Part shown: positions 10,746 to 24,966 of the stretch, in pieces
Position numbering within the stretch: the first letter of the stretch is position 1
Layout: every line of letters begins with the position of its first letter
NCBI RefSeq assembly: GCF_020882245.1
Contig: NC_083597.1
Coordinates: 54,352,152-54,416,151 of the forward strand
Direction of reading: 5' to 3'
DNA: 64,000 nucleotides
DNA from: Rhopalosiphum padi
Lineage: Eukaryota > Arthropoda > Insecta > Hemiptera > Aphididae
The notes under the pieces: generated by a model
The model's database searches: none
The model's input: only the letters and a program-made list of their open reading frames with translations
Told to the model about the DNA's origin: nothing
Program-made: the position numbers and the translations under genes

Positions 10746-13700
10746 AATGTTCCGATACAATAGTGTGATGCGTACGATTAATTATTCATTTTAGTTCAAA
10801 TCGCGTGTACGCCTGTAAGACATTTCAATGACGACGAATTAGTTAAATTATGTTTTTAAACTAAAACTACGAAAAGGTTTTGATTAAATCTTATAATATA
10901 GATATAGAATTCGACAAGTAGATCTTAAAATAATCAATTCTGAGATTTATTTGCAGTATTTATGTAAATCTTATCTAGATTTTTTTTCCCCAAAACTATT
11001 TATTTTATTTTTTTATCATTATTATTTCATGATGGTCATCACCTAATGCTAATGGTAAACACATCATTTTGACAGCATAAATTGTCGTTGAAGCAAAAAA
11101 AATAAAAACAATATTTTTACGCTTCGCCAGTATAGGGTATCAGAATAAGTGCTCTCCCGGCAAATTACAGCGCCAGTGTTCCGGTCTTTGATTTAGTGAT
11201 CCCCAGACCATATATATTTTATGAGAATGAACAAAACTGCAGGATTCCGAAAAATATCAACCCATATAACATATTATATTCTATGTATTTATTAAATATC
11301 AACAAACATAATAAACGCGTAATGTATTGAGCAATACATAAACGATTTTGTTTAAAAATGTTTTTTTATCTTAAAAATTTTAAGCTAAGACATTAGTCAA
11401 AGTCTAGATTTAAACAAATTTTGTACTTTATGTATTTACCTAAAATAAGAAAAATACTTACATATTGCGTTTTTGCATTTCTAAACTAGTTTTCGTTTGA
11501 TAAATAAGTTGTTATAATCTTACCTGAAAAAAAAAAAATGTTATTAGTATTAATGATAAAATATTTTATATATATTTTAAGAATACAAATGTATTTGATA
11601 AAAATTATAACTATCAATACGATATAAGTAGAGATAATGCTAGTAATTATTTTTCATTATGATAGTTTTCAATTTAATCATATTTTCACCTATTTAAATT
11701 ATTTATTGATAATTAGGATCTAAAAATAATTGACATCTTTCGTGACCAAAATTTAGTATTTACACTGACGTATACATGTCTTTATTCTCCGTGCTGACTT
11801 TATAGATCCCCTCCATAAATGTTATAATAGTTATAAATTAATTACAAAACGATTAGGATAGAACTGTCATTATTAGTGTTGTAGTTGTTAACATTGATTA
11901 AATCTGGCTCGTGGTCGTGCTTGAAATATTACCAAATTCTAAATCATTAAAAAACCTTTAAATCGTCAATCATGACTCAGACATTACCAAAAATGTCTAA
12001 ATGTCCATTATTGAGAGCTACAAACACAATATGTGACTAGAATAATGAATGAGAACCTTTACTAAAATGACAGACTTACGGTAGAGGCACAGAGGATAAT
12101 TTCCATGAAACGGTTTATATAATTAACTACAATACGTAAGGAAATTATTAATAATGTATAAAATGCGTCATATAATATTTATACTTAATACACCCACAGT
12201 CGGTTAAGGACGATTATAATCGCCATTAAGTTTCCTATTAAAATTTCAGCGATTTATATTTCCAGTAATATCAAAAACATTAAAAAAAAAAAAAACTGTA
12301 TCTCAAACGAAAAATACTAATTGCATTTCCGTGTAAAATATACAGTTTTAAATTCCAAGAAATAAGGGACACAAATATATTTGAATTTAACTTTTATCTC
12401 AAACGTATAATATAATAAAATCTAAAAATATGAGAATTTACATTTATATTACAGCATTTTTACTTTATTTTTTATTATAGTTTTCAATCATTAAAATATA
12501 TATTAATATATTATAAGCTATTCATTTAAAATGTCCAAACGATAAAAGACAACAAATTAAATTATGAGCGAAATCGCTTAATATATAATTATATGTTAAA
12601 TACTCCATATTATAACATAAGAGTATTTATAATTTAAATCAAATTATAAATTCCAAAGTTAAAAAAAACCTTTCTTATCCGTAGCATATTCACAAATACT
12701 CCAGGGACCAATTCAGTTTGTCTAAATGTTGAGATGTTTACAGTTCCACGTTGAAATTACTTTTATTTAAAATTTACCTAAAACTTCTTTCGTAATCTCT
12801 CTTTATTTAGTCGTATTTCCTATTCATTCGTAACGAGGCTCTTGAAAAGTATTTATATGACATTATGACGTGTACCTAAATAAGAGATTGAAAATTCTGT
12901 TGAGAATACACAACAGTTTACAGTAGGTATACATAAACGTTTAACTATAAATAGAATTTTCGATTAAAGTAAATATTACTTTTTTAGAAAAAAAAATAGT
13001 GACAAAGGATGTGGAAAGAGAAAATAGTTCATAAAATGGGTGAGAGAAAAAGATAGTGTTTGAGGAATAATTCTATATATGTAATAAATATAGGTAGTTA
13101 CTGTCGTTTATTATTTTAGATATGAGATAATAATGCATTTTTTAAGAGTCAAGTATAATTTTATTTATATGTAACATTTTTTTTTGAAATTTAACGTAAA
13201 TTTATAAGATTATAATATAGTATATACCCTTACAATATAAAATATTTTAATACTTCAATAACTAAAGCAACTTAAGTGCTTCAATTTAAGTCGAATGAAA
13301 AATATTTTTGTTCTAAACTAAATATTAGTATTAGGTAACAATATTTGTATTCAGTAGGTAATAAAAGCAGTCATACGAGACTTTAAAATTAAAATAATTA
13401 AACTTATTAAGTATATAATGTATTAACAATTTTATTATAAAATAACTAAAGACCTACTCACAAAAATTTTGCTTAAATTCCAGAATCAACAAAAATTCAC
13501 AATTAATCTTTCACTTTAATCAATTTATTACATAAACAAACAATAATAGTAAAAAATAAAAGATAATAAGTTCAATCGTATTTATTAATATAATATTTTC
13601 CATTTGTAAATACTTCAAAACAATAAATTTAAGTTTGTGTACATGGGTTATTAAAAAAAAAAAAACATAATAATAATATACTTTGAACTCGTACATAATA

Positions 13701-15842
13701 GCTTACGTAAATATATTACGTGTTATTTCTTAAATAAGTTACAACATTTATTTTAAGAAAACAACTATAATTTTCATCACTGAAACATAATTTTAAAAAG
13801 GGTGGAAGAAAGTGAACTATTTTCAAACAATGAATAGATAATATTGCGAAAAATGTTGGCAAGACAATACCTTGCAAACAAAAGCGCTGAGTATCTTATT
13901 TAAAACGGCTTATTCATTTTAATACCAACATTATGCCGAAGCTCGTAAGCTCTTTAATTGCATAATACAGAAATGGTAATTGTCTTTCTCGAATATGAGT
14001 AACATTATCTATCACCGGTGCACTCTGCCGTAAATGGCTAAAGAGGTTTACGAGGAAAGAAAGAGAAAGGGAGTACCGAATGTAACCAAACAGATACAAT
14101 AAAAACTAATAACACAATTTTTTAAATATTTAAACAAATATTGGTTTGACAAATATTTGTATGCTATGGTTAATAATTATAATGTCAATGAAAAACTAAT
14201 TTTAAACAATAGGTAATTATATTCATCACAAAAGACTCTCAGACACATCATATTTCCGAAATTAATTGCCATCGCTTATCGTTAGTTAATATCATACGTG
14301 CGCCATAAAATGAACAAGTTTTTCGCTAAGAAAAATGTGTTAAACTTCACAAATGTGATAAAGCTTCAACAGACTATAAAATAACAACAAATATTATATT
14401 GTATTACGGGCTAACATTTTCCGCATATCTGGCAAGTACTGACACATTTCTAAAATCCATACAGACTATGTTATAACATTGACCAATTTGAATAATATGA
14501 GAAACTTAGTAGCTGTATGTAGTGCTAGTTTGAAAAGGGGTCGACGAGTTTTCAAAGTTCGTATGTCCCTTTAAATTGCTTGCCTGAATGTGCCACATGA
14601 TGAACAGAGTTGCTTATAATATACCGTAAAGAGTTTGCAAAAAAATAAAATAAAAAAATGATATGGTCATTGAATATTGGTTACTAATTGATACACAAAC
14701 ATAGTACTAAACAGTATACATAACATAATACAAAATGGTTCAACAAGCATACTCACCTCTTTTGTTTTCATTAATTCAGTTTATCAAAATGTGATTTTTA
14801 TAATTTTAAAGTGTACTTAAATATCATGTTTTAAAGTTATTGAGGTTTTTTTACTACTTATCAAGTAGTATCCTGTGGAGATACAAACTTCTGGTTTTCA
14901 AATGAGAACCTTTTTTCTACTGTACATATTTTAGCCGGTATAATATTTTTGAAAATGTTGACGTATCAGAATCGAAATTCGAATAAGTAGTTTGAGTTGA
15001 GTATTATGTACGTGTTTGGTATTTGTTTGCATGTGTATATGTACAGTATGTACACACAATACTACATTTAATAATTGATAAAGCAAGTGAAAATAAATAT
15101 AGATCTCTCTGTTTGTTCTGAAAAGAAAACTGATGCAATACTATATTATTATTGCTACAAAGATTTTAATTGCTGGTGTTATTTTTCCAGAGCCTTTTCG
15201 TAAAATTTCCCCCATATTTTTGGTGACCAATTATTTAAAAAAAATATCAGTAATCTTGCGTCATCGGCTCAACAATACAACAAAAGAAAAACAAACAACA
15301 TAGCATTTACCACAGAAAAAATATAACAGAAAAACACATTTCCGTCAATATTTAATAATAAATACATTTACAATTGTATATTATATTAATGGGGTTGTAA
15401 ACTTCCATTACCGAGTAACTCGTTGTGTAATCGATCATATTATATTTTACCAGGACTATACATAATACAAATTTAAATACATCCATGGTAGAATAAATGT
15501 ATCAAATTATAATTTTTGTAATTTAAATTTAAATTATTTTATATATACTCAGCAGGATCGTTTTATTTATTTAATGTGCCCCAGGGTTAACGTTTAGAGG
15601 ATTATTAATATTAAATGGTAAAAAAAAATTCATTCTAATGATAAAATATTTAATTTAATCAAACTGAATCTGGATAGAAGTTGATGTAATTTAAGACGAT
15701 TTCTTTTCAACAACTTTTAAATTGGAACTAATTTGTATTAATACTAATTTTATTTAAATAAATTGTCTCATATGTTATTTATGCATTGAAGTTTCAAAAC
15801 AATCTCTACAGTTAATATCTCAAACAATAATAACAATTATGT
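10746..15842. other. AT-rich noncoding DNA
   Basis: No gene seen on either strand. Slightly GC-elevated patches occur at about 11130-11215, 13860-14100 and 14530-14640 without repeats or usable frames. The 61-codon minus-strand frame in the second patch (13914-14099) shows no recognisable domain. Several A or T homopolymers of 8-13 bases are present. Confidence 0.55.
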
Positions 15843-15866
15843 TATATATATATATATATATATATA
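15843..15866. repeat. (TA)n microsatellite
   Basis: An uninterrupted alternating TA tract of about 24 bp. Confidence 0.85.
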
Positions 15867-17599
15867 CATTAATATTTGTAGGGATATTGTGATTTCTAAC
15901 TTCCTAAAACTGACTACTCTAACAATAATATATCTACAGGAAATCACCATGATGTGTGGTAATATTATGCATGTTGATTAAGTAAGCTCACACGAGTTGT
16001 ATTAAGGTTTTAGAAATGTTAAACATACGTGTTAATTTTCAATTATTAATCGTATTAAAATAACATGATGCAAACTCATTATTCAATGGATTTTATTTGA
16101 ACATATTTTTTATTTCACATTTTGAGTTTTATTGATTATTTATATTAATGTAAGAGCTGTCTCAAAATATATATATTATAATGAAAAATAAATAAATTTT
16201 CAAAGTATTTTTATTAGAATATTTCTACTGCTAATACACAACTTGTCAGTCCATATATTAATATAATTTTGTATTGATATTATTTAACTCAATGCCCAAA
16301 CTCCTTTATACTTTTTGAACAGTTTATTAGGTGTTAAAATATTAGACTGTTTTTAATCATTAAATAATAGCTTTTTAAAACTAAAATGACCTGATTTTTT
16401 TTATCAATCTTGTGTTCGTCAAGTTGTAAAAGTTCCAATAGAAAGGTCAACTGAAATTTAAAACTTATAGTATCTTTCATGAGGTTATTCTCAATTTTGT
16501 TACCAATAAAAAGTTATAGCTTTTTTTCTAGTGCCATCATTCATATTTTTTTTTGTTTTTTATATTCAAAAGATTCGAACTATTTTATAGATAACAAAGA
16601 ACGCGTTAGGTTGATGTTGTCTAACACTCTTTAAAGATCTCTCAAGGATTCAAATGATCAACTATTTATTTATTGTATGAAATATAGAAATATAGCATAG
16701 TCATTTAAATATATTAATAACATAATAAATATTTACTAATATTTAAAATTTTAATACATTTAACATAAATCAGTTGAGTTATAAAAGTTTTATAAACAAA
16801 AGCTTATAAATAAAATAATTATTATTACAAGACATTCGTGAAAATAAAACGGAACCATTCAAAAATATTATACTATTTTTATTAAGATATATATAATAAT
16901 CATAAATTTATTATTTGTATGGTTTTTAATTATATTTATTTAATGAAAACTAATTAATTTAAAATTATTACATTATTAAATAAAATACCAGAACATAACA
17001 ATGACTTAAAAAAACAATAATATAATAACTTACATATTGTTTGTTATACCATTATTATGGAAACAACCAACTTTCACTTTAATATTTTTAATGCACATAA
17101 CCTATAAGGTATATAATAAATAAATCTTATAAAAACTTTACAAATAATATAATACTCTATTCTTTTAAATGTACGTATACTTGTGCAACATGTACATCTA
17201 AATTATTTCTTAATTTATTTATTACTTAAGTAGTTATTATAAATTTTAAATAAATGCTACGAATTAATCAATCGAAGAAAAAATACACATCACTCGTATA
17301 GTTCATAAACGTTGTGATACATAATACATTTGAATATAGTTTATATTTAACGAATAATTTATAATAAATTTAAAAAATACGTAAATTGATAAATATGAAC
17401 TGATAGAAGAAGGTACTCGTACTTACGCTGCAATTATGTTAAATTGTTAACTTAATACAAATAATTAGAAGGTAAGTAAGTACTTCAAGTGTAATTAATC
17501 GTCATGGGTTATGTAGATATCGTTGACTATTGCTGTCGAATTTTAAATACATTTAACGCATCATAATATTAGATACTCTTGTAGTGTGTTTCAAACGGG
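15867..17599. other. AT-rich noncoding DNA
   Basis: Among the most AT-rich stretches of the window. No gene, repeat family or structure recognised beyond short AT runs. Confidence 0.6.
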
Positions 17600-18725
17600 T
17601 GTAATAACATTTTATTTACTTTTCTCCCGGAAACAAGAGTTCAGTTGGATCAGAACTGTACGCCCAATCGTATTTTATGACACATCATGATAATAAATGT
17701 ATGTTACTTGGTACGTCTATTACACGAGTGAGTCGTAAAAGGAGAGTTAATAGTCGCAATATATGGTGTGCCACGCGTAAATCCTCGTTGCATAACATGT
17801 CGCTCACGCAACAGTACCACCTATCATCAGCAGCACTATAGGTAAACAAAATTAATTTCCTTCCCCTTCTTCAAAAAAAAAATGTTATTAAATAAATTTG
17901 TCGCGGATATCGAATAAATATTAAAATAATATTAATATTGTTTGATCAAACCAAGATCTATGTATATAGACATTTTCTACATGATATTGTCGCTTCGATG
18001 CGATACTTCTCAAACAAGGGTGGTCGGACGTATCGTTCGTGAAACATTTGCCCCGTAAAGTTTATCTCAGCATATAATAATTAATAATACAACTAATATA
18101 TTATATTTTATGCACATTGTATACAGGTATAATATCATAATAACGCGATTGCTTGAATGATTTCCTTGTTAACTCTCCGTCTTGACTAAACTGCACCACA
18201 CATATATTATTATATGTATAGATGTAAGTATTTTATTGTTATTATCATCATACTCTTACGCGAGCGAGTCAGACGATATATCATCAAAATGTTCACAACA
18301 TTAATTAATTTTTAAAGACCGCAGACATAAGGCGACTATCCCCCGTCGTGCCGCCATCGGCTTCACCGGGAAAATAATAATAATTCACGAAATTATTTCG
18401 ATAGCACGTGCGCTCGACAAATTGGACGATGCGTCTATATCATCCCGTATAGAGCACGCGCCGAATTCATGCCATGTGTATTTCTCAGGGAGGGGCAGTA
18501 TAATAAGAGCATACGTCGTGTATCGTTCGTCCAGAATAATAAACATTTTCGAAAACTCGAGTGACAAACTTTTGCCGTATACGATAATAAAATAACAATA
18601 CTATGATGGAAATCGTAAGCGAAAGATACCTGCTGCAGATCCGGATAGACGTTAGTAGTAGATTGTGAAAGTTTCGGTCCGGGAAAACTATTTGACTGAC
18701 CCTCAAATTTGTTTCAGCCTGCGTA
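17600..18725. other. GC-elevated island, mostly single-copy
   Basis: Two patches, 17600-18060 and 18240-18720, are GC- and CpG-richer than their surroundings and not repetitive. On the minus strand a CAG/GTATCT donor-like junction lies at about 18634-18635, about 60 bp downstream of a TCAGTC initiator-like word near 18696. On the plus strand a T-rich TTTCAG acceptor-like word ends at about 18718. These are weak signals and no coding frame supports them, so the island is described as a possible regulatory or noncoding-exon region only. Confidence 0.25.
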
Positions 18726-19049
18726 TATTTAGTAATTTCTTACGATATAAATGCCTGCTTATTTTGAAGTTTTATTGGACATGTTGCCATCTAATAGTTA
18801 ATATTAATTACCATAAACAAAATAATTCACATTTTGAACTTAATAAAAACAAAACATATTAAAATTTAAAAAAAATGTATTTATTTTTTTTTTTTTTGAT
18901 AAATTTTTATTTCTAACAATTTCAATATTTTTCTCTATAGCCATAAGCAGCAATATTTCTTTATACGTATTATTTGTGCAAACATCCCGGTACAAGCAGC
19001 GGTCTACCGGGAAAAGTCTCAATATCCCGCCGCTATCGACCACCACTGA
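18726..19049. other. AT-rich spacer
   Basis: No gene seen. The stretch contains A- and T-homopolymers at 18868-18898, followed by a short more complex segment at 18980-19049. Confidence 0.5.
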
Positions 19050-19810
19050 TGTGTGATTCGTCTTATCGAATACATGCTACCTATCCAAAACGAGACAACA
19101 TTTTAATAATCCTCTCACACACCCCGATGTCATTATCACTATTATGATTAGCCTTAACTGAAAACGGATTTTCCTTCTACTCGTCAATGGAGTTGAGTGG
19201 TGCACTGATGCGGGATATATATTACGTATATTATAGGCGCGTCTCGGTACGGGTAAAATATTTAGCGTGCTGTTCAGTGTGGCCGGAGACGTGTCGGCCG
19301 CGGCAGAGAGAACGGTGCAGTACAAGACAAATGTAACAATGAAGAGATAAAAAAGAATGGTTTTTTTTTCTCTTCTGTCGCGCACGCATTCCACTTTTCG
19401 ACCCGTTAGCAGTGGTACCGACGGAGCACCGGTGGGATGGGCGGAGGATGCCCGCGGCGCGCGCGTTATGGGTAAATAAATCGATGGCGCTACACCGTTT
19501 TGCAACATTTTATGAATAACGAAAAAAAAAAACACGGCGGTGTGTATAGTACAAATCTAGAAAGAGAATGAGAGCAGGACAAACACGCGGGCTCACGCAC
19601 ACGTATATACGGCATGCAGCGCGGCGAGGAGAGTGCGAGACGTTGAGTGGAGGGGTGGGATAAAACTCCCGGGACGGAAATTTGGCAGTAAAGTGTGTCG
19701 GCGGCAGGGAGAGGGCGTGCATGTCACGAAGAAGGGATGCGGGGTGGCGGTGGCTGTGGCGGCGGCGGTGACGACCACATCCCTCTCCTATAGCTGCCAC
19801 CGCCGCCACC

Positions 19811-19849
19811 GTCGTCGTCGTAGTCGTCGTCGTCGTCGTCGTCGTCGTT
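19811..19849. repeat. (GTC)n trinucleotide repeat
   Basis: About 13 GTC triplets with one TAG interruption, preceded by GCC/ACC triplets from about 19796. It would read as poly-Thr, poly-Asp or poly-Arg depending on frame. Confidence 0.85.
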
Positions 19850-20078
19850 GTGCACTCTGTAAAAATGAACGGCGGCAATGACGGTGCCGGCGATAGTGGC
19901 GGCGGTGGCGGCGGCGGACTAGCGAGAGAGTTTGCTGCAACCTGGCTGGCTGCTCCAGCTGAGCTTGTTGAGGACGGCGGCGGCGGCGGCGATGGAAGGT
20001 TGGCAGTGGCGGGAAAAGAGGATCGATCATTTGCACACACACGCATATACACCCCCAGGCCACTAAATCTGCGACGAG

Positions 20079-20275
20079 ATCTCTCTCTCTCTTTCTCTCT
20101 TTCATACACACACACACCCCTTTTCATGTCTCTATCGGTCTTTCGCCCTTATCTACCTCACTTTATCTTCTGTCTCACTCGCTCTCCCTCTTTCTATCTT
20201 TCTTTCTCTCTTTCGCTCCCCCCCTGTCTCTCTCTCTCTCACTCACTCTCTCTCTGTATCACTCTTTTCGCTCTA
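20079..20275. repeat. Polypyrimidine (CT)n tract with embedded (CA)n
   Basis: CT-rich sequence of nearly 200 bp with several pure (CT)n runs and a CACACACA run at 20106-20118. The other strand is GA-rich, so the tract offers many GAGA-type sites. Confidence 0.8.
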
Positions 20276-20416
20276 CACACAGCAACGATGTCGGTCTCTC
20301 TCTCTTTTTCCCGCCTCGCCAGGGTCCGAAGGATCGCGTTTCTCTTCCACCAACACTGCTGCACCACCGCCACCGTCGCTCTACTGGTCGCTCCATCTCC
20401 TTTCTACCCATCAAAC

Positions 20417-20441
20417 ACCACCACCACCACCACCACCACTC
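20417..20441. repeat. (CAC)n trinucleotide repeat
   Basis: Eight consecutive CAC/ACC units. Confidence 0.85.
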
Positions 20442-20510
20442 ACTGTTTGCGTCCCACGACAACCCCTTGGCATTTTATTAAAACGTCATGTACCGTAAAC
20501 GGTCGCTAAT

Positions 20511-22619
20511 AAAAAAAAAAAAAGGAACGAAATAAAAAAAACTTTTCACCTTTTTACAACGTGTTTTTGCTAACTCATAATATTATATATACCTTACACA
20601 CCGCTATTTTCTACCTGCCAACTCATCTATTCACCTACCATAACCCCGCCTTGCCGTCATATCGTGCGTGTTTGTGCACGTATTATTGTTATGGTTATGA
20701 CCATAACCGTTTAACCGACGTGTGCTTGTCGTCCATCACGACGCTTAAACTATATATAATAGTATATGTATGTATATATTGTGTATAAGCTGTCTGGTAA
20801 CAATAATAATAATATAATGACGACTACAAAGTACAAAACGACACGCATTATTTGAATCGCAATTTAATCGCATTCGTTGATGTACCAGTTCGTAACACGG
20901 ATTTCACGCGTGTCTCCTGCAAAGACCGCCGCCGGCCACGTCTCAACGTCATAATTTATAGTGAAAACCAAAAATAATATAACCACAATTTCCTCCTCGG
21001 CATATGATATATATATTTTATTCATATCAATTTAGATATCGTTCGATGAAATAATAATATTATTTTATATTCTTTGCGAATATATATTTTGTTCTGTAAT
21101 ATTTCGTAGAAACCCAACCAATCATGCACACTTCACAAATATTTAATTATCACAATTATTAAACCGTGTTTATTGTGACTAAAGCGCAATATTATTTTTT
21201 AACGACTTAAAAAAAAGTTTCGTTTTCCTCTGCTGTACTTTCATTAATAATTCTAAATTTTCCCTAAATATTATAACATGTTCATAATTAATGATCCCAT
21301 AAATGTCGTAAACCTTTCACTGGTAATAAATCATATTTCATTTTATTGAATACATTAAAAACATGTAATAATAGTAATTTACTAATAAAGCAATAAATAT
21401 CACTGATGTCTGTAGTCATGTATTACAATCAAACATATTTAGTACAATTATTAACCTACATAAATAAATATATGAATATACAACTTATTATTTTATATCA
21501 TTACAATGACATAAAAATAGATATTAAAAGTTGAATTTAATAATTCATTTTTAATTGATAGTTTGGTTTATTATCTTCTTATATTATTATATTTGAAAAT
21601 GTATATTTAATTTAAAATAAACAAGATAAAAACGAATAGGTTTAAAGTTTTTGCTAATGGAATTGTATTCAGTAGTATATAAAATATTATTATATGTATG
21701 TAGATGTTTTTTTTTAATTTTTTCATACGGTATGTATACCTAGCTTAAAATATTCAAGAAATATTTGACCAAATAATATGAACTGACATTTCATTTATTT
21801 TTTTTTAATAATATACTTATTTTATTTTCCTATACTGTAAAAATGTTTTTTTCTTTTAGTACATTTTGATGTCTGTACCACTTTTACGAGTAGAAAGAAT
21901 GTTTCAAAGGTTTTATACAGCCCTTCTCTATAGAATAAATTTTATCATGAGATATACTTTGGAGATATTATTTTTGGAATTTCTAGTGGTTTAAAAAACA
22001 TCACAAAATAGTACAAAAATCATTTTCTAGATATTTTATCTTTGTTAATTTTCATAATATTTGTTTCTATACTTACTATAGCAAATACTCTCACTAGGTA
22101 CTAAAAATTAAATTGTGAGATGACCATAATATTATTATATTTTACTGCCTTAACGTTAAAATAAAAATTAAGCTTGAACATAAAATAAAAAAAAATTTAC
22201 CAGATCAAATTTAGTGCACTTTTCTCACTAAGTTCACGTTAGCACAGAAAATAGTGTAATATTATTACATATTTCAAATAAATTATGGTACAATTTTTAT
22301 TTTAAATTTAAAGTTTTTAAAATAATAACTAACGTAACAGCTTTGTTCAATATTTGTTGGACATAAATACATATTATATAATGCCTACCTTTTTAATATT
22401 CAAAATTATATGATTTCAATCAAATACGTCTTAAAAATATTCTAAAGATATATACAAATTTTGTCTTAAAACATATTACTATGTTTAAATAATTCCTTGT
22501 GAATACTCAAACAAATAATTGTGGTTAATTTTAAATCTAGAGGGATTTTATTTTTTGAACTGTATAAAATTATAAAAATAAATTTTATTAAAATCGGGTG
22601 TGATGTAAAACTCGCTTTT
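20511..22619. other. AT-rich noncoding DNA with a GC-elevated left shoulder
   Basis: From 20511 to about 20960 the sequence is still moderately GC-rich and looks like the shoulder of the preceding island. Beyond that it is ordinary AT-rich DNA. No gene, structure or repeat family recognised. Confidence 0.5.
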
Positions 22620-22835
22620 TTTTGCAATTTATTGATAGTTTTTTCTTACGCTCAGTGGAACTACGCTCAATATATTGAAAAATGACCTCTTTAAAGTAAC
22701 AACTAGATGAAATTCTCGGTATAAAAATACCAGCAAGAAAGTTATTCAGTGCTCTTTCTATACCCTAAATTGTGGTCACATACATCACTAAAAAAAATAT
22801 ATCATTGTAAAACCCATACATTCTTCAAGTCCTTA
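22620..22835 (+). repeat. Interspersed repeat fragment (ATTGTAAAAnnnATACATTC family)
   Basis: This segment contains CGCTCAGTGGAACTACGCTC, then GAAAAATGACCTCTTTAAAG, and ends with ATCATTGTAAAACCCATACA followed by TTC. The closing block recurs almost unchanged at 32344-32370 and 53024-53046, so it belongs to a dispersed family. The style matches short noncoding repeats I associate with aphid genomes, but the family name is not known to me. Confidence 0.4.
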
Positions 22836-24829
22836 TTCAAAATTGTTTTTTATGACCATTTAAATTTTTAGTTACGGTAAAATGCATTCCGCAGGACCTT
22901 AAAAATGATTAAAGATTAACAATAATAATATATAATATATTATATTGAAAATATCTGGGAAATCAAAGCGTAATAATTCGTGTTTAGGGTAGGTACTTAA
23001 AAACATTTTTAAAGTGTCCTATAAAGCATAAATAAACTTCTATTCAGAATTTATTTCAAACCTCTATGATATAGGTATGATATTATTTTCAAATTTATAA
23101 TAATAATCCATATATGGTTTGTGTCAAAGTACCTACAAGTACCAGAGTACCACTCCATCTGATATCCATATTTCTATTTTCCATATTGGTTTTAATGATC
23201 CAATTTCAAACATTCGTACACCCAAAAATACTTCTACTACTGGCTATTACATTTTATTACATCAAATGTATAAAATGTATTTACACACAATTAATTTTTA
23301 TTTGATACTTATATTTCGTTTACATAGTATAGCATTCTAGACATTTCGTATGTTCATATAAAAACCACAATTTACACTTTTGGCACTAATTTCACATTTA
23401 TAAAATTTAACCTTTACGACCGTTTAATATCAGTTTTAATTTGACCGTTGCTCGTCGTATTGTAAACTTTGACGACCATAGCTTTAACATATCACCATTT
23501 TGTCACATATAAGATATAACACATGTTTTCCACATTGTATCTCTATGTCTCTAATCGTCATTTTATCAATAATATAATTACAAAGAACTTTATCAACCAT
23601 TGATATTTTTGTTTCAAAATAATCGTATTTAATTAAGCCGTAATCTATATTGATAATATTCAATATTTGTGGGATATAAGTGTATGTGTAAGCGATCCAT
23701 AATCAGTTTACCGCACTTGCGGTTCTAAATAAAAAATACGTACAATCTTGTATATCGTAGGTAATCCTACACTCAAAGATGTACACTGGAATTTAATTTT
23801 TAAAATTTTGAATTTAAAAATAATTATATGCAATTGTAAACCTGAATTTAATATTTGGTTCAAATCACTAAAATGACTATGCTAAAAATATGTGTAGCTT
23901 ATATTTAACGAAATTGACGACAAGGTAAATCCACTGACATTGTTTAATATATCACGGCAATGTCGTTCAGTATCAGATAGTACTATAATATAATAATTTA
24001 ACATTATTTAGCCGATCACATACATACTGGTTATACTGTATATTAAACTAAACTAGGTTATGTTATATATTAACAAACGAATCATTATATAATTATTATA
24101 TATTACCTACATATACAAAAATAATTTGTCATAAAATAAAAGTTTAAAATTGTTATTTAAGATTTAGTTAGAATTTTAAATATTTATATATATATATAAT
24201 ATATACACACGATATTAAGAATACCCAACCCATTGCGCAGTCTATTACAAATATATTACAATAGAACTTCCGTAAATCAAAAGAATATCTCCGAATTTTT
24301 TCATCAATAACTATTACAAAACAAGTAAATACTAAAACTGACAAAACAGTATTATAAATTAGTACGTTATAGTTTTGTACACATAACATACTAACATATG
24401 ATGTAAATCAAAATATTAAAGTTTAAATTTGGACGAAATTACATATTTTTACTATGAATGACGATGTTAGTTATTTTGTAATAATTCAAAAACATTATTC
24501 TTGGGTACTTAGAACTTTTACTTAACTAACCCACTTTTATATAAGTTTTACTATACGCAATGATATTTTAAAAATATGTAGATTAATTTTAAGATTTTAT
24601 CTATTTATACTATGAACCTATTCACACTGTTTTACGGTAAAGTGGTATATTCAGGCATAAAAGTTATTAACAGCAATTTGATATAGTATATATATATATA
24701 TTATTATAATAATAATTATATAATAAATGCAATTTTTTCGAAAAAAACTAAGCCAACTTACTGCTACATGAATTGTAAAATGGTAAGAAAAATGGCTTAA
24801 TAGATATCCCAAAAAACATGAAATATATT
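22836..24829. other. AT-rich noncoding DNA
   Basis: No gene seen. A slightly more complex patch lies at 23400-23530, and an (AT)n run at 24182-24200. Confidence 0.55.
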
Positions 24830-24966
24830 TAGTGATATAAGCTGATAGACCGTTTTTACAGTCATAATCGTGTTTCGTATTAAATTTATATCATTTAATT
24901 CAAATTCATTTAAACCATTCATTACAGTGACCCACTCGATACTAAGTACGATCTAGTAGAGTGATA
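24830..24966 (+). repeat. Interspersed repeat family 1, copy A
   Basis: Begins TAGTGATATAAGCTGATAGA, continues with a TCATAATCG block, then a TTCAAATTCATT block and ATTACAGTGACCCACTCGA, and ends near AGTAGAGTGATA. Aligned by eye, these blocks occur in the same order in copies at 50599-50730 (plus), 32685-32820 (minus) and 52396-52550 (minus). It has no coding capacity. It is likely the end or the whole of a non-autonomous transposable element. Confidence 0.65.

Larger units (their letters stand above)
19865..20509 (+). other. Low-complexity open frame, possible first exon
   Basis: An ATG at 19865 sits in an AAAA context favoured for insect initiation and opens a frame to a TAA at 20507-20509. 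The first ~65 codons mix glycine runs with a more ordinary segment (LAREFAATWLAAPAELVED, then a glycine run and GRLAVAGKEDRSFAH). After that the frame enters the CT tract and reads Ser/Leu/Phe and later Thr/His repeats, which looks non-coding. If any of it is translated, the likely real part is 19865 to about 20045, as a first coding exon ending at an unseen donor. The competing explanation is a chance frame in GC-rich repeats. No homologue was recognised. Confidence 0.12.
19050..20510. promoter_or_regulatory. GC-rich, CpG-rich island with triplet and CT repeats (promoter or first-exon candidate)
   Basis: This is one of the sharpest composition changes in the window. It goes from a CpG-rich segment (19250-19480) through GGC/GTC triplet arrays (19740-20000) to a long pyrimidine tract (20079-20275) and a CAC array (20417-20441). 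In insects such islands often mark promoters, 5' UTRs or first exons of developmental genes, and long CT/GA tracts can bind GAGA-type factors (family knowledge). Open frames of 200-220 codons exist on both strands, but they overlap each other and consist of low-complexity sequence, so they are not evidence of coding by themselves. No TATA box or splice site could be fixed. Confidence 0.35.

Noticed and set aside
18630..18720. Initiator-like TCAGTC plus CAG/GTATCT donor on the minus strand, suggesting a tiny noncoding exon
   Set aside because: Both words are short and no downstream promoter element or partner exon could be found.
19510..20127. 205-codon minus-strand open frame with Pro, Thr and Arg/His runs
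   Set aside because: It mirrors the triplet repeats and the polypyrimidine tract, overlaps an equally long plus-strand frame, and has no domain. Such frames are expected where GC-rich triplets suppress stops.
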